Shown one piece after another: positions 34,221 to 45,284 of a stretch of DNA of 64,000 nt. Every line of letters begins with the position of its first letter. The stretch's first letter is position 1. Origin of the DNA: Tretioscincus oriximinensis. Lineage: Eukaryota > Chordata > Lepidosauria > Squamata > Gymnophthalmidae. The notes below the pieces were generated by a model, which saw only the letters and a program-made list of their open reading frames with translations, made no database searches and was not told the origin of the DNA. A program made the translations under genes and the position numbers. Where the stretch lies: the NCBI GenBank assembly GCA_022410635.1, contig JAJVDF010000586.1:607070-671069 (forward strand). The letters are read 5' to 3'.

Positions 34221-34224
34221 AACC

Positions 34225-35450
34225 TAGGTGTGACTATGGTCACAGAGTGTATTGCCACTTGTTTTTCTGGCTCATCTAAATAGTATTATTTCTTGCAGAA
34301 CACACGTTAGGGTGCTTACACAGATTTGGCCCCTGAAGGAATTTTTAAAATAAGAGCAGCGAGAATGGAATGAGGAAAATATACGTACACCGAGCTTCAT
34401 TTTTTTGTTTCTTATGGGCTTATTGCAAGAAAGCAAAAACATAATATGTTTTGCATCCTTTTTCTTTCCGTGGCTAAAAATTCCTATATTCTTTTTAAGA
34501 TGCGGTTGTGTATGTCTATAACATATAAAGGTACAAAGCTTTATAAGGGAACTTACCTTTTCTTGCTTTGAATGGGGAATGTTGGATCCATATGTGTTTG
34601 GTAGTGTCGTTCAGCAGATTGAATTAGAAGCAGTCATTGCTGTCAAATGTGTCAGATCTGCAGTTTTTCATACCAAATTGCCAGTTTCTTTTCTCTGCCT
34701 GGACTCTGGACTGGAAAGGACTATTATATTTCAGTGGTTCTCACACCGTACGGACTGTCGCTCGGTCTGACTCAAAGTCCGACCCAAAGTAAGACCAGCA
34801 ATTAAAATCTTTCTCTTCTGGGGTCTGATTAGGATTGGTATAATCCAAGAGTCCAAAAGCAGGATGTGTCTCCATTTTTAAGGAAATATTTAAAAAGTGC
34901 AAAGAATCATTTAGCAGGATATGTCTTGATAAATACTACAGACCCTTGTAGTTGGATCTGACTTCAGCAGACGTACACATCAGGTGGACATTTTTGGTAT
35001 GCCAATAGCACATAAATGTCCAGTTTTATGCACATTGAATTAGGAAGCTAAAACACATACATTTCTATTATCTATTGAAACTTTTGAATTTTGTATCTCA
35101 GGGGCCCTCACTAATCTTATCACAAATATTTTTCTAACATATCCCAACTACTACTTCAAGAACTGTGAATATTTTAGACATTAGTATTATACATTCAAGT
35201 ATTCAGATGGATCCATGATTTACTTTCACAATATTTTTTATAATAATTGTTACTGGATCATCACATCTAGGCAAGAAAAGATAAATAAATGGATGCTTTT
35301 CTTCAGTCTGATACATAGAACAGTAATCTTTGGGGATTTTTTTTATTTAGGATACTTCTTTCTAGTAAGCTGCTCTATAACTGCTGGCTGCTTCACAAAT
35401 TGGCCACAATCTTCCATGGAGTACTATGATTCCAGTTATTTAGTGATGCA
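34225..35450. other. No recognisable gene
   Basis: AT-rich DNA with short frames only. Confidence 0.35.
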
Positions 35451-35454
35451 GTAG

Positions 35455-35820
35455 GGTTGTCAAGTCTTAGAATGGGAAAGAGGAAGCCTTTTTTTCTTCC
35501 TGATGGTAATCAGTCTATGGAACTTACTACCAGAAGATGTGGTGGCAGCAATGTGTCTGGATGACTTTAAGAAAAGGTTAGATCAATTCAAGGAGTTTAG
35601 GTTTTTCCACAGCTATTAGAACAGGCACCTAGATCCCACCTTTGAGTTTGAGGGACAGACAGCATGCTCATAATAACCATTTGCAGGAAGTAGAGCCCAA
35701 GTGAAGATTTGCCTTTGTTTTCTGCTTAAGATTTTGAGAGGCAAATGGTGAGACCCAATCCCTGGACTAGATAGGGTGTGGTCCAATCCAGCAGGGCTCC
35801 TCTTATATTCTTCTGTTATT
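35455..35820 (+). mobile_element. CR1-clade LINE 3' end, degenerate
   Basis: One frame reads ISLWNLLPEDVVAAMCLDDF and FKKRLDQFKEF, equivalent to the C-terminal WNLLPEEVV...FKTGLDRF block of the 3265-4515 copy. The 3' region ends GCAGGGCTCCTCTTATATTC. It is more diverged than the TTCTTATG group. Confidence 0.8.
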
Positions 35821-35821
35821 A

Positions 35822-36830
35822 TTCAATAGGCTTTCCAATAATTAAAGATGTTAACATCTAAACAGAACACTAAACAACAACCACATAAGTCACCTGATCA
35901 GCATTCTATATCTTACACAACCTGTACTTTCTATTTAAGTTTCTAGTTTTAAAAGTATGTTTTTTTAAAATCTGTTCAGTCCTTTGTCCTCCAAGGCATA
36001 GGTGGAAGGGCTTGTGCTTGCTTGGGCAGCTCAGCACATGTCCCTCTTTTGCTATGTTGACAGGCACTTTCATATCTTCCTTTTTAATATGTGAAGGTGC
36101 TTGTTGATGTGGCGAAGGTGGCATTTCCCTAAAGGGTGTGACATTGTATCCTTCACCACATGGTAGCTCATGTGACTGCTGTGCTCCTCAGCAGGCATCA
36201 CATTTTTTGGGGTGATGAATAACTGAAAATAGAATTGCTATGTCCTAGCTTCTTTTGGAAGGCTACCTGGTAGGATAAATGGAGGCAAAGCGAGACTGTA
36301 GGTGCTTCCACACAAGGTTTTTGTCACATTATTATGATGTGATTATGGGTGATTTGCCTCATGTAATTGTGGGGATCTAACAGTGGTAGTGTTAAAAAGG
36401 TTCATTGTCATGCTTTTTCCTACTAGTACTTTTACGCTGATTTTGTAGCCTCATATAGGTAGAACTGCAATTTATTTCAAGGACTCCAGCCCTACCTTCA
36501 ACAAGGCAGGCTATGCAAAAGCTGTTTGACAGGAAAATGCAGCATTTTAAAATTAAAAACTCCACTGCAGGCTCAAACCTTGGCGCATTTTAAAGCTTGG
36601 CTTTTCTTCTCTTTGCAGTCACCTGCCTGGAAAGAAGGGCAGAGGAAGCATCCAGAGGAGAGAAACAGAACTTCTTGGCAGCTATAGGCTCTCAGAGTTT
36701 CATGGGATTTGGAGTAAAATACCACAAGAAAGAGAAGGAGTTTCTTTACTACTTGTGGAAGAAAGGGTATGTTGTTGTAGAGTGGTTTTAGAGCTTTCAC
36801 TACAAAGCACAGTAGCCTGGATGCAGCCTT
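35822..36830. other. No recognisable gene
   Basis: Opposed frames at 36573-36839 and 36597-36791 have no recognisable domain. The stretch is otherwise featureless. Confidence 0.35.
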
Positions 36831-36831
36831 T

Positions 36832-37134
36832 AGGCACAAATGGCTCAGTCGCTAAGGAAATGGTCTCTCATCTGGGAGATCGGGTTTCGAAGCCCTGTGT
36901 TGGACGTGGGGAGGGGTGAGCACCTTCTTCTAGCCTGTAGCTCTAGCCAATTCAGGTATTCGAAAGCAGGAATTGAAAGAAATTGCAAGTAGATAAATGG
37001 GAACCACCACAGCCTGGTGGGGAAGATAGATGTAAGCCTTTGGGCAAAATACCCTTTTAAGCTGCTTTACGTTTCTTTGAAAGGTGAGAAAAGTGGGGTA
37101 TAAGAACCCAGTTTTTCTTTTTCTCTTCTTCTTC
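36832..37134 (+). mobile_element. TTC-tailed tRNA-derived SINE, copy 3 (best head)
   Basis: The clearest copy of its family. The A-box region TGGCTCAGTCGCTAAGG is at 36841-36857 and the B box GGTTTCGAAGCCC at 36883-36895, as in a tRNA-derived RNA polymerase III promoter. The body contains GTTGGACGTGGGGAGGGG, the ACCACCACAGCCTGGTGG hairpin block, a 3' block GAAAGGTGAGAAAAGTGGGG and a TTCTTTTTCTCTTCTTCTTC tail. It has no coding capacity. Confidence 0.9.
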
Positions 37135-37474
37135 ATTCAAAATGTATAAAAAACCATCTCAGAACTGGCATTCTGTTTATTAGAAAGCCTACCTTGGCAG
37201 CTATACTTTTGGCTTCAAACAAAGACTTGCTGGTTTATTTTGCAGGGTTCTTAAATGATGATTGGCATAGAATTAAATAGCCAAGGCAAAGTTTATGTTG
37301 AATGATAATCCTAAAAGGAATCAGCACAGGAATCCATCTGGTCTTTTATTCTCTTTACAGCAATCAGGGATTTCACAAGCAGATTAAATGAGTCACCATC
37401 CTTTTTTGCAACTTTATTTTACAATGCAATTTTGGATAAAACAATTCAGGAATGGTATTTGCACAAAAGTAATA
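37135..37474. other. No recognisable feature
   Basis: AT-rich spacer between SINE and MITE. Confidence 0.35.
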
Positions 37475-37476
37475 TA

Positions 37477-37699
37477 CAGGGTGCTTCTAAAAGATGTATA
37501 CACACTTTGAACTTTAAATTTCAGGATTTCCCGCTCTACGAGGCTAATTTGAACAGTATTAACATTTGTTATTATGTTTTATTTACATTGGACTTTAATC
37601 TTTCTAATTTCCTGAAATTTAACTTTGTAGAACAATAGAACAGTAAATAAATTTTCTATGGAAGTTCACAGTGTGTATACATTTTTTTGAACCACCCTG
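37477..37699. mobile_element. Mariner-like MITE, 223 bp
   Basis: Ends CAGGGTG...CACCCTG are flanked by TA at 37475-37476 and 37700-37701. The terminal inverted repeats stay similar for about 38 nt (shared inner core ATGTATACACAC). The remaining 150 nt are AT-rich and non-coding. The CAGGGTGGTTCAAAAA-type end and the TA target are typical of mariner-family elements, so this is a deletion derivative lacking transposase. Confidence 0.8.
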
Positions 37700-37704
37700 T
37701 ATTT

Positions 37705-38380
37705 GTTAGAGCTCAAGCTGATCTCTAGAACAGGGCAATTGCATAGCAATGTTTTGAATGCAAATAGCAATTTTCTCTAGGTATGAAAAGTTTCTCATTA
37801 TGAGGATTGTACATGTAATGGCTTGCACACAGACTTCAGAACTTCCAGTCCTGTGTGCATTCCAGCCTTGCAGATATCTTCATCTTCAATCTGTTTGTTC
37901 AGTTTAGAGAATGCTCACAATGTTCTCTTAAAGTTACATAATGTTGAAAGAAAAGATGCAAAGATGAGCAGATGTTGGGATATAAATAGCCAAAAAATAC
38001 TATTACGGGACTTAGCCAAGATGCCTCTGGGCCAGGCACAGATTTTATAAGCCTAGCTACTTGCAAAATATAGATCCTTAATTTTAAAAGCATGTGCCCA
38101 AATTGCCTACTCATGAGACATTTAAAGAGGTGCCAGCAAGTACATGTTCAAACCAGTTACAAAACAAATCCCACTTGATTTCAATTATATTCTGAGACCG
38201 ACTCTTTTCATCTGGGTTTAATTCTGTCATATATTATCGTTCAGTTTCTATCAAAGTTATTCTGAGGAAAGAACCCCAAGTGGGGTTTGAATGATCTGTT
38301 GTTAGAGATTTTGATAAAAAGCACTAGAGAAGGAGGAGGCACAGAGGATAATGCCAGTTAACCTCAGAAGAGCATGCCAG
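37705..38380. other. No recognisable gene
   Basis: No family motif. AT-rich. Confidence 0.35.
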
Positions 38381-38384
38381 GGTA

Positions 38385-38940
38385 GGGTTGCCATACGTCC
38401 TGGGAAAGCAGGACAATCCCGGTTTGGGGGACTAAAATATAGTCCCCTCCGGGTTTTAAGTTAAAATCCCGGATTTTTACATTCCCCGATGCTGTATCAG
38501 GGAATATAAAAATGCAGGATTTTAAAGGAAAAGGAACCATCAGAGCTGACGGCCCCAGACTGGCAACGCTTTCCGAGGTCCTGGAAGGAACCTCGGAGCA
38601 TGCCATAGCTGCTCCAATGTTGGAGGTGGAGTCAGGCAAAGCGCGCCAACTCACCTCCAGCGGAGCAAAAATGCCTGGGTTTGTGACAGGAGGACAGCTC
38701 TGTTCTCCTGTCAGAAACCCAGGCATTTTTCCTCCGCTGGAGGTGAGTTGGCGTGCTTTTCCTGGCTCCGTCTCTAGCATTGAAGCAGCTCCGCGCACAC
38801 ACACGCACACACACGCACGCTTGTGAGGCAGGCAGAAGAGAGGTTCTGCCTGTCTCACTACAAGTGTCCATGTGTGCGCATGTGCGCGCGTGTGAGCACA
38901 CGCGTGCACGCATCCCCACCCCCGTCCCGGTTTTGCCAGA
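38385..38940. mobile_element. Fold-back element with large near-perfect palindrome
   Basis: The region opens with GGGTTGCCATACGTCCTGGG and a hairpin (about 38453-38522, arms starting AAAATCCCGGATTTTT). It then holds a palindrome of two 91-nt arms (38607-38697 and 38700-38790) with almost no spacer and only scattered mismatches. A CA/CG-rich stretch (38795-38915) follows, and the region closes at GTCCCGGTTTTGCCA, roughly the complement of the start. No transposase is seen. Open frames here (38364-38952) are by-products of the palindrome and the CA repeat. Confidence 0.6.
38795..38916. repeat. CA/CG-rich simple repeats
   Basis: CACACACACGCACACACACG near 38795-38820, and TGTGCGCATGTGCGCGCGTG near 38872-38896. 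Alternating purine-pyrimidine DNA of this kind can adopt left-handed form. Confidence 0.75.
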
Positions 38941-38944
38941 ATAG

Positions 38945-39360
38945 AGCTGCATCAGGCATTGCTGATTTATTTCAGTATATTTAGATATTCTGAATCCAGA
39001 ATAAAGTACTCTCTAAGTTTTGCAATTATTAGGTATATTCAATGCAATGGGCTCTAGCATAAAGGGAAGGAGGGAGCTTTTGGAGGGATAAAAAGGCTAC
39101 GGGAGGAGTGGATGGATGGATGAATGTGCTCCACGTCTGGTAGTGGGAAGAGAGATGATGGGGGCAAGGGAGGGAGCAAGTGGGTTGGTGGAGGAATGAT
39201 GGAAGCAGGAATGAGGAATTCTGACTGGCTTGGTATGAGATGCTCACCAGCTGCTCTGCACTGAGGCAATAGGACTGCCCAGTGTAATGCTTTGGACAGC
39301 ACCATTGTCTCAGCACAGGAAGACTGAGGCAGGACAGGATCATGGGAGGAGCTCTGGCCC
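38945..39360. other. No recognisable feature; purine-rich strand
   Basis: 39060-39210 is G- and A-rich on the plus strand. No gene signal. Confidence 0.35.
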
Positions 39361-39364
39361 AGCT

Positions 39365-39640
39365 TGCCTACCTTCCTTCTTTTTTTCTTTCTTTCCTTCC
39401 CTTTCTTATTTCTTCCTTTTCTTCCTTCTCTCCCTCTTTCCCACTCCTTTGTTATTTTCTTCTTTCTTTTTCTGGATTTTATTATAATAAACAAAAATAC
39501 ATAGCATACCACAAAGAAAGAGACATAGACAAAGCTCATACATAGACACAAAGAAAAATACAAATAACAGAAAAACCTCTCCCACTCTTCACCCCCCTAG
39601 GCGAGGTTGATAGGAACTATTCAAAAAATAATCCTTAATT
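39365..39640 (-). mobile_element. Pyrimidine tract and possible L1 3' end, antisense
   Basis: About 110 nt of C/T-rich DNA (39365-39480) is followed by GGATTTTATTATAATAAAC and an A-rich stretch. L1 3' regions contain polypurine tracts, which would appear as C/T when antisense, but the order here (tract before the T-rich start) is not a perfect fit. The assignment is weak. Confidence 0.3.
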
Positions 39641-39644
39641 CTAG

Positions 39645-42045
39645 GAATGACACAATAGACTCGCACAAAAATAAATTTCCCGATATTCGTGCATAGGCAA
39701 TGAGTTTTTGCCATTTGTTAGTCCAAGATGGGTTTAAAATGAGACTGATGGCCACTTGCCCAGCACCCCTGTGGAAAGAGAGAAACTACCCCCCAAAAGT
39801 ACTCTGAGTATTCCATCCCCAATGTTTTATACTTAAAAGTGGGGTCTGTCATCCATTCTGCACCTCAGAGTGTGTTTCCTCACCCCAAAACTACTTGCCC
39901 CCTTTCCTAGGGTGATTTGCTAAGGTTCCCTCTCAAGCCTCTATCCTTAAGGATAGAGAAATGTTTTCTTTTCCTGTATTCTTTCCTTGGGAAGTGAAAA
40001 TTCAGCATTCTGTACAACACTTCTCCAGCCACTCCAATGCTTTTCTTGGAAGGTGAGAATTCAGCAGTCCGGACAATTCCTTTGATGATCAGGCTGCACC
40101 CAGTTATTAAAGGGTACAATATTTAAATTACTTTTTTTGTTCAAAACACTTTATTTAAATTCCATAAATATGATACAGTACAGTATTGAGTATAGGATCT
40201 GTGTGCACGAAGTTTCTCTACCTGCATCGTAGGGTCTTCGTGATGTCGCCATTTCAAGTGACAACAGAGCTTTCACTCTTCTCCATAGATAAGCTGCATC
40301 TAGATTGACAAGTTGCATTTTATAAAACCAACTACTTTCTTCCAGAACCTTTTCACCTCTGGACAACTCTACTACATACGATAATACGACCCTCTTGTGC
40401 CACACTGATGCCAAGAACTATCCGGCATATTAACCATATGAGAGAATTGGGCTGTCTGACAAAACCAGACTGCATGCCTATCATGTCAGCCTTCTATAGA
40501 GGGGAGCCACACTTAAAGGACAAGCTAACTCTCCTTCCAAAAGCTGGAGTACATGCGATACGGCACCTAGAACCATACCAGCGGATCATCTAGTATAAGG
40601 TTGCTTCCTTATATAGAATACATTACAGAAAAGGGGAAAGTGAAGACAGAAGCAGCACAGTCCAATGACTGGGCAATCTGAGCACCAAAGCTGTTGGGCA
40701 GGGGCAATGCAGGGATAAATGGAGAGAAAAGTGAAAGGAAGAAGCATTTCTAGAACCTGCTCCATCTTAAATAGCAGGCTTCATTGCTAGTTAAGGACAA
40801 TGGTGTGTCCCATCCTAACCCTCTATAGATCAGAAGATACTGACAGCGCCTCAGATATGCACGGGTTCTATCTTTGATAAGCTGAACTGAAGGTTTGGAA
40901 TGAAGACTGGAAATAACCAGGAAAAGAGAGGGCATTGTTGAACAAGGTAGGGCTATGGGTTTAACATGCAATTCTGCTAATATCAACCTTTTTATGTGCA
41001 TTCCTGCTTGAAGCAGAAAAATGTATCAGAGAACATTGTTGTAAAGTGACTAAAGGTAACAGCAACTTTAAAAAATTAGACTTTGGGGGGAGTCATGTTT
41101 TCATCCTAATAAAAGAAAATACCAGTTTCCATTTTTATCCCTAGTATTATTTGCTATGATCTGGTCTCCCTGGTACCTTCCTTCAGTTAATTATTTGGCT
41201 CCTGCCCTTAAACATGTTAAAATAGAGGCACGTGAGTCAGTGACTATAACAGTACTCTAGGAAACTTTTATGGACTAATATTATTTTAGTAAAGAAATAA
41301 AAAGATAGAAACGTTTCAGGACAAACAATCTCTGCTTTATTCGACTGACTGTTTCATTTTTAGTTTCTGTTGAAGTTAGTGCTACAGATTGAAGATTTAC
41401 ACTTGGACAAGAAAAATCAGTAAGTATGTGTAAGCCTAGAATGTTTTAATTAGTTCTGAGTCTATAACGATTTGACTTCAGCTCAGGCTGCACCAAACCA
41501 GCTTCATGGGAATACTAGGGGGCTGGGCTGCCTCCTTTTCTTTGCCAGTCTTTTCTATCTCATGGTGGCAGAGATACTTTATTTCTCTCAACTTATTCTG
41601 CTAACAGGATCTGTACATACAGCAATATTCCATTTTGGTCTGATCTGTTCTTAATCTGTATTGAGTGATCTGACTCAAAATTGAATGGGTTATTAGTGGC
41701 TGCTGCCAATAACTATCTACCAGTATATTAATAATGCAGTTTATTTATAATGCCCTTCCACTGAAGACTGGAACAACAAACATATGCAATAAAATATCTA
41801 AGCTACATTCTAACTGAAGGGGAAAGAAGCAGTTTAGAAAATTCCAAAATGGATCTAAATCCTCTTCACTGTTTTCCCTTTTCCACAGCTACATTTTGGT
41901 CCCATTGTAGAGGCCTGTCAGGGCAAGGAAGGAGTGGTAGCCGTAGTAACTACTTACATAGCAAGAGTAAGAGGCACAACATTTTTAATAAACAACCTAG
42001 TTTTGAAGACGTTTTCACTTGCGTAAAACCAGGGATTGCAATCAT
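39645..42045. other. No recognisable gene
   Basis: Minus-strand frame 40151-40414 (87 codons) has no domain that I recognise. TTTATTTAAATTCCATAAAT near 40151 could be an antisense poly(A)-signal region of a LINE or a transcript, but this is unsupported. The rest is AT-rich. Confidence 0.35.
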
Positions 42046-42296
42046 GGGGGGTGCTTCTGGCTCTTAGTAAAGCCAGAAGCATCCCAAAGGATCAGGATCC
42101 ACAGCAAGGAGAGAGATCTCAATGGATGTTCTGCCATTGCTTCTGCTGTCTTTTGACAGCAGTTTAAATTTTCTGCTCTGGTCCATCGGTGGTGGGGGAA
42201 TGAAAAACAGCAGGCAATGCCAGCACCAACGTCAGGCAATCCACCGAGATCTCTCTTCCTGCTGAGGGTCCCAATTCTTGGGGGTGCCTTCTGGCA
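42046..42296. repeat. Fold-back repeat
   Basis: The arms 42072-42125 and 42241-42295 are inverted and similar, with GCCAGAAG at the outer ends and GAGAGATCTC near the inner ends. A second short inverted copy of the outer end (GGTGCTTCTGGC, 42051-42062) precedes it, making a small extra hairpin. No coding content. It is probably a non-autonomous DNA element. Confidence 0.55.
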
Positions 42297-42299
42297 TTG

Positions 42300-43828
42300 C
42301 TTGGAGGCACCTAATACTGTCCGATCAGAGCACAAGCATGACAACCTATCACTAGTACAGACTTAATGCAAATTGCAGTGACCTGCACCCGTGATTGTTT
42401 TCTGAGCAAACTGTGCTAAGATCCCACATGGCTGTGCAAACATCACATGGTGAAAGCATTTTCCATTTGGAGTCAATGGGAAATGGATGTGCCCAGCGCA
42501 GAGCCAACAGCTTTCATGGCCATTTCCCCCTCTTGTGGGAACACATTCTATCCCATCCAAACTTCCTAGCATCCAATGTGGTGGAGATAGGATGTTTTAG
42601 CTGGATGTCAAGAAGTAGTGTAACATCTTAATGCTGGGAACATTATGCTTGGTTGACCAAATCATATGTTCGGTATGAACTGGTCAAAAATGGCTAATTT
42701 TGTTTGGTCTGATCCATCACTAGCGTACATTGCTTTCAAACAGTCTCTTGCTGGAGCAGGCTACAGTGGCATTTTCACACCACAGGCTACTTCATTGTCT
42801 TGTCCCATGTGGATGCGGCATTCTCTAGAAGTTATAGTATCACAGTGGGCCAGTCCATTCCATGTTGCCTACTGACTTGGGCCAATAACCTAATGTGAAC
42901 GTCACCTTGAAAACTGTTCTAAGACAGCAGGGGATGGCCCAAACAAAATTATCCTTTATTTACAAATGTTTGTTCAGCAGTTTGGAAACCACTCCAAGGA
43001 AACAAGCTAGCACTGACCTGGGGATGAGAGAAAGAATTAACCAAACATGCTAATGAAATTATGTGCACTGTCTCTCAGGTTATCTCCTTGCCTCTTCTGC
43101 TTCCACAGATGGTGTTCAAATCACCCAACTTTTTATTATTGGCTTACTTCTGTGTTATTTAAAATTTAGATGATAAATGATTTATTGAAGTTTCATTTAT
43201 CATAATTTTTTTTTAAAAAAAACCTCTTCCCGATTTATATTATAACTATGTTCTTACTATGTAAATGCTACATATGTATAGCAAGAGAATTGTGAAGCAA
43301 ACTTGAGATGTGGCAAGTAGCCTTATTTAGCAATTGGCATGAACAGGTATGTTAAGTCAAGGACATGATTATTATTTTTTCACCTACCCAAATTGGGATA
43401 ACTTCATGGCACTAGATAGGTAGAAAAAAGGTATTCAACCCCATTTCTCTGCTGCCTAACACCAATTTGCAATATCCATTTGCATCATAACTCTGAAGTT
43501 GACACCATACCATAGATAACGTAGGAGACAGCAATTGTGATAACAAAAAAAAACCTACCATCCCCAGTGATGTACAGTATACCTGAGATTATTCATCCCC
43601 ATGCAAGATGGATAATTAGTTAACAGCTTTGCTCTGCCTATTACTCCATTGGATGAGTGAACACTGATCTTACCTGTTTTGGACAGGCAATAGTCAAACG
43701 ACAGAGCTTATGTACCAAACTATGACTTTCCCTAGTTTCCAAGTTTCACTTGAGTATTCTTGCTTTCTAAGAACATGGTGTCTGTACTTGTTATTAACTC
43801 CACAGCTGCTAGGGGCCTTGAGTACCAC
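42300..43828. other. No recognisable gene
   Basis: Short frames on both strands only. No repeat partner or motif. Confidence 0.35.
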
Positions 43829-43831
43829 AAC

Positions 43832-43919
43832 TTAAGAACATAAGAACATAATGCTGGACTAGATGAGCTCTGGCTCGATCCAGAATGGCTCTTCTTATGT
43901 TATGTTCTTATGTTCTTAA
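43832..43919 (+). mobile_element. Mirror-ended CR1 3' tail (88 nt)
   Basis: The core 43852-43899 is the terminal CR1-clade 3' sequence (GCTGGACTAGATGAGCTCTG through GGCTCTTCTTATG). It is bounded on the right by tail units (43900-43919) and on the left by an exact 20-nt inverted copy of those units (43832-43851). A normal LINE insertion would have tail units only at the 3' side. Confidence 0.75.
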
Positions 43920-43984
43920 TTTACATACTTGAAGCTTTCCAGAATACAAACATAAAGATCCCATTCCTACCTTTCACGCAAATT

Positions 43985-44060
43985 GCACAGTCTATCTTAT
44001 TGTTAACCGCCCTGAGACCTACGGGTATAGGGCGGTATAAAAATGTAAATAAATAAATAA
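43985..44060 (+). mobile_element. L2-clade LINE 3' end
   Basis: TTAACCGCCCTGAGACCTAC, GGGTATAGGGCGGTATAAAA and ATGTAAATAAATAAATAAA form the compact L2 end with a GCCCT...AGGGC stem. This is the best preserved L2 tail in the window. Confidence 0.85.
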
Positions 44061-44089
44061 ANAANCNCNCNCCCCCCCCCCCCCCCCCG
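44061..44089. repeat. Ambiguous bases and C homopolymer
   Basis: Five N calls (44062, 44065, 44067, 44069, 44071) are interleaved with A then C, leading into a run of 17 C. This looks like unresolved basecalls at a low-complexity junction directly after the L2 tail. Confidence 0.8.
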
Positions 44090-45280
44090 GTCTCTGAAAA
44101 ATGAACTTCAGTTTTGAAGGTCTTGATGCCTTCACATTCTCCTTCAGGTTTCAAATGGTCACTGTATTAGACTTAGACAACTTCTCCATGCTTTCATTTG
44201 TGACTAATAGTTTTGGGTTTGGGTAATATTTGCTGATTACATCTTCACTCCCTCCTCCTTGCTTTCTCCATCCTTTCACTATCCTTTTAACTCCTTCAAT
44301 GCCATCAACTATCTCTACTATGCTCTGCCCTTCCTCACTCTCCATCTATTGTCTTTTTTCGAAGTGGCCATCCTCTTCGTCCACCCATCACCCACATCCT
44401 ATAAATCTTATTTACTTGATCTTTAAGAATCTGCTCAGAGGAATCACCCCAGATGATAAGAATGTTTTGGTCACTTTTCCTTTCAAATGTCTATAGCCTA
44501 TGAGTGAAGCACATGAATGTCATTATATGCTTTTTAAGACATGAAAAGCATATGTAGAGTACAACAGAGGGATGAGAAACATATTAATGGTTTAAACATA
44601 TCTTGCTTACATATTAAACGACAAAAAACATGAAAATAGCTGATCGGAGTCTTCAACGAAACATAACATTTTATACTGAAGAACTGCTTACTGGAGAATA
44701 AATAGAGATCCCCTGAATCACACAGATTTTTGTCGGACTCCAAATACCAGAATTCTTAACTCTGTGAAAACTCTAGGGCTATGCTACACATAAGTGAGCG
44801 TGAATAAAGCTGAAATGTTTCACTGTTGGTTGTGGCAATTAAAGTTCTCAAGTCTATAATGAAATGTTGAAGGTAAAAATGTGGGTATTTACTTCAGCTA
44901 ACTGCAGCATTCTTGGTTCACTATATCGTATGTGATTGATCTTCTAAGCTGGCAATTTAATCCTCACTATATTTGAGAAAACTGGTTACATAAAAATTGC
45001 ATCCATTCCACTGAGAAAAATTATCAACTTTATTTGTATTCATTGCCCTCTCAAATATTGACCTATGCAGACACAGCATGTTAGCAGTGGGTGTGGATTT
45101 TATTTAAACTGCATCAGTATATGGAAGGGAGACTTCTGGACCCATTGCAAAACTGAGAACAAAGGCAAGTGTGCAAAGGTCTTTAGAGAAAATGGTAAAA
45201 TATGGATTGCAGGTACATTTAACAGTCCATAATCCCAAATTTTCAGATGGAAATTCCAATATTTAGAGAGTCAGTTGCAC
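44090..45280. other. No recognisable gene
   Basis: AT-rich DNA. Opposed frames near 44151-44496 have no domain. Confidence 0.35.
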
Positions 45281-45284
45281 ATGC

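Noticed and set aside
38364..38952. Minus-strand open frames of 181 and 106 codons
   Set aside because: They run through the palindrome and CA repeat. Matching frames on the opposite strand arise from the inverted symmetry. No domain was recognised.
40151..40414. 87-codon minus-strand frame, considered as a processed pseudogene or LINE end
   Set aside because: No family motif could be recognised and there is no poly(A) or target duplication to support retroposition.
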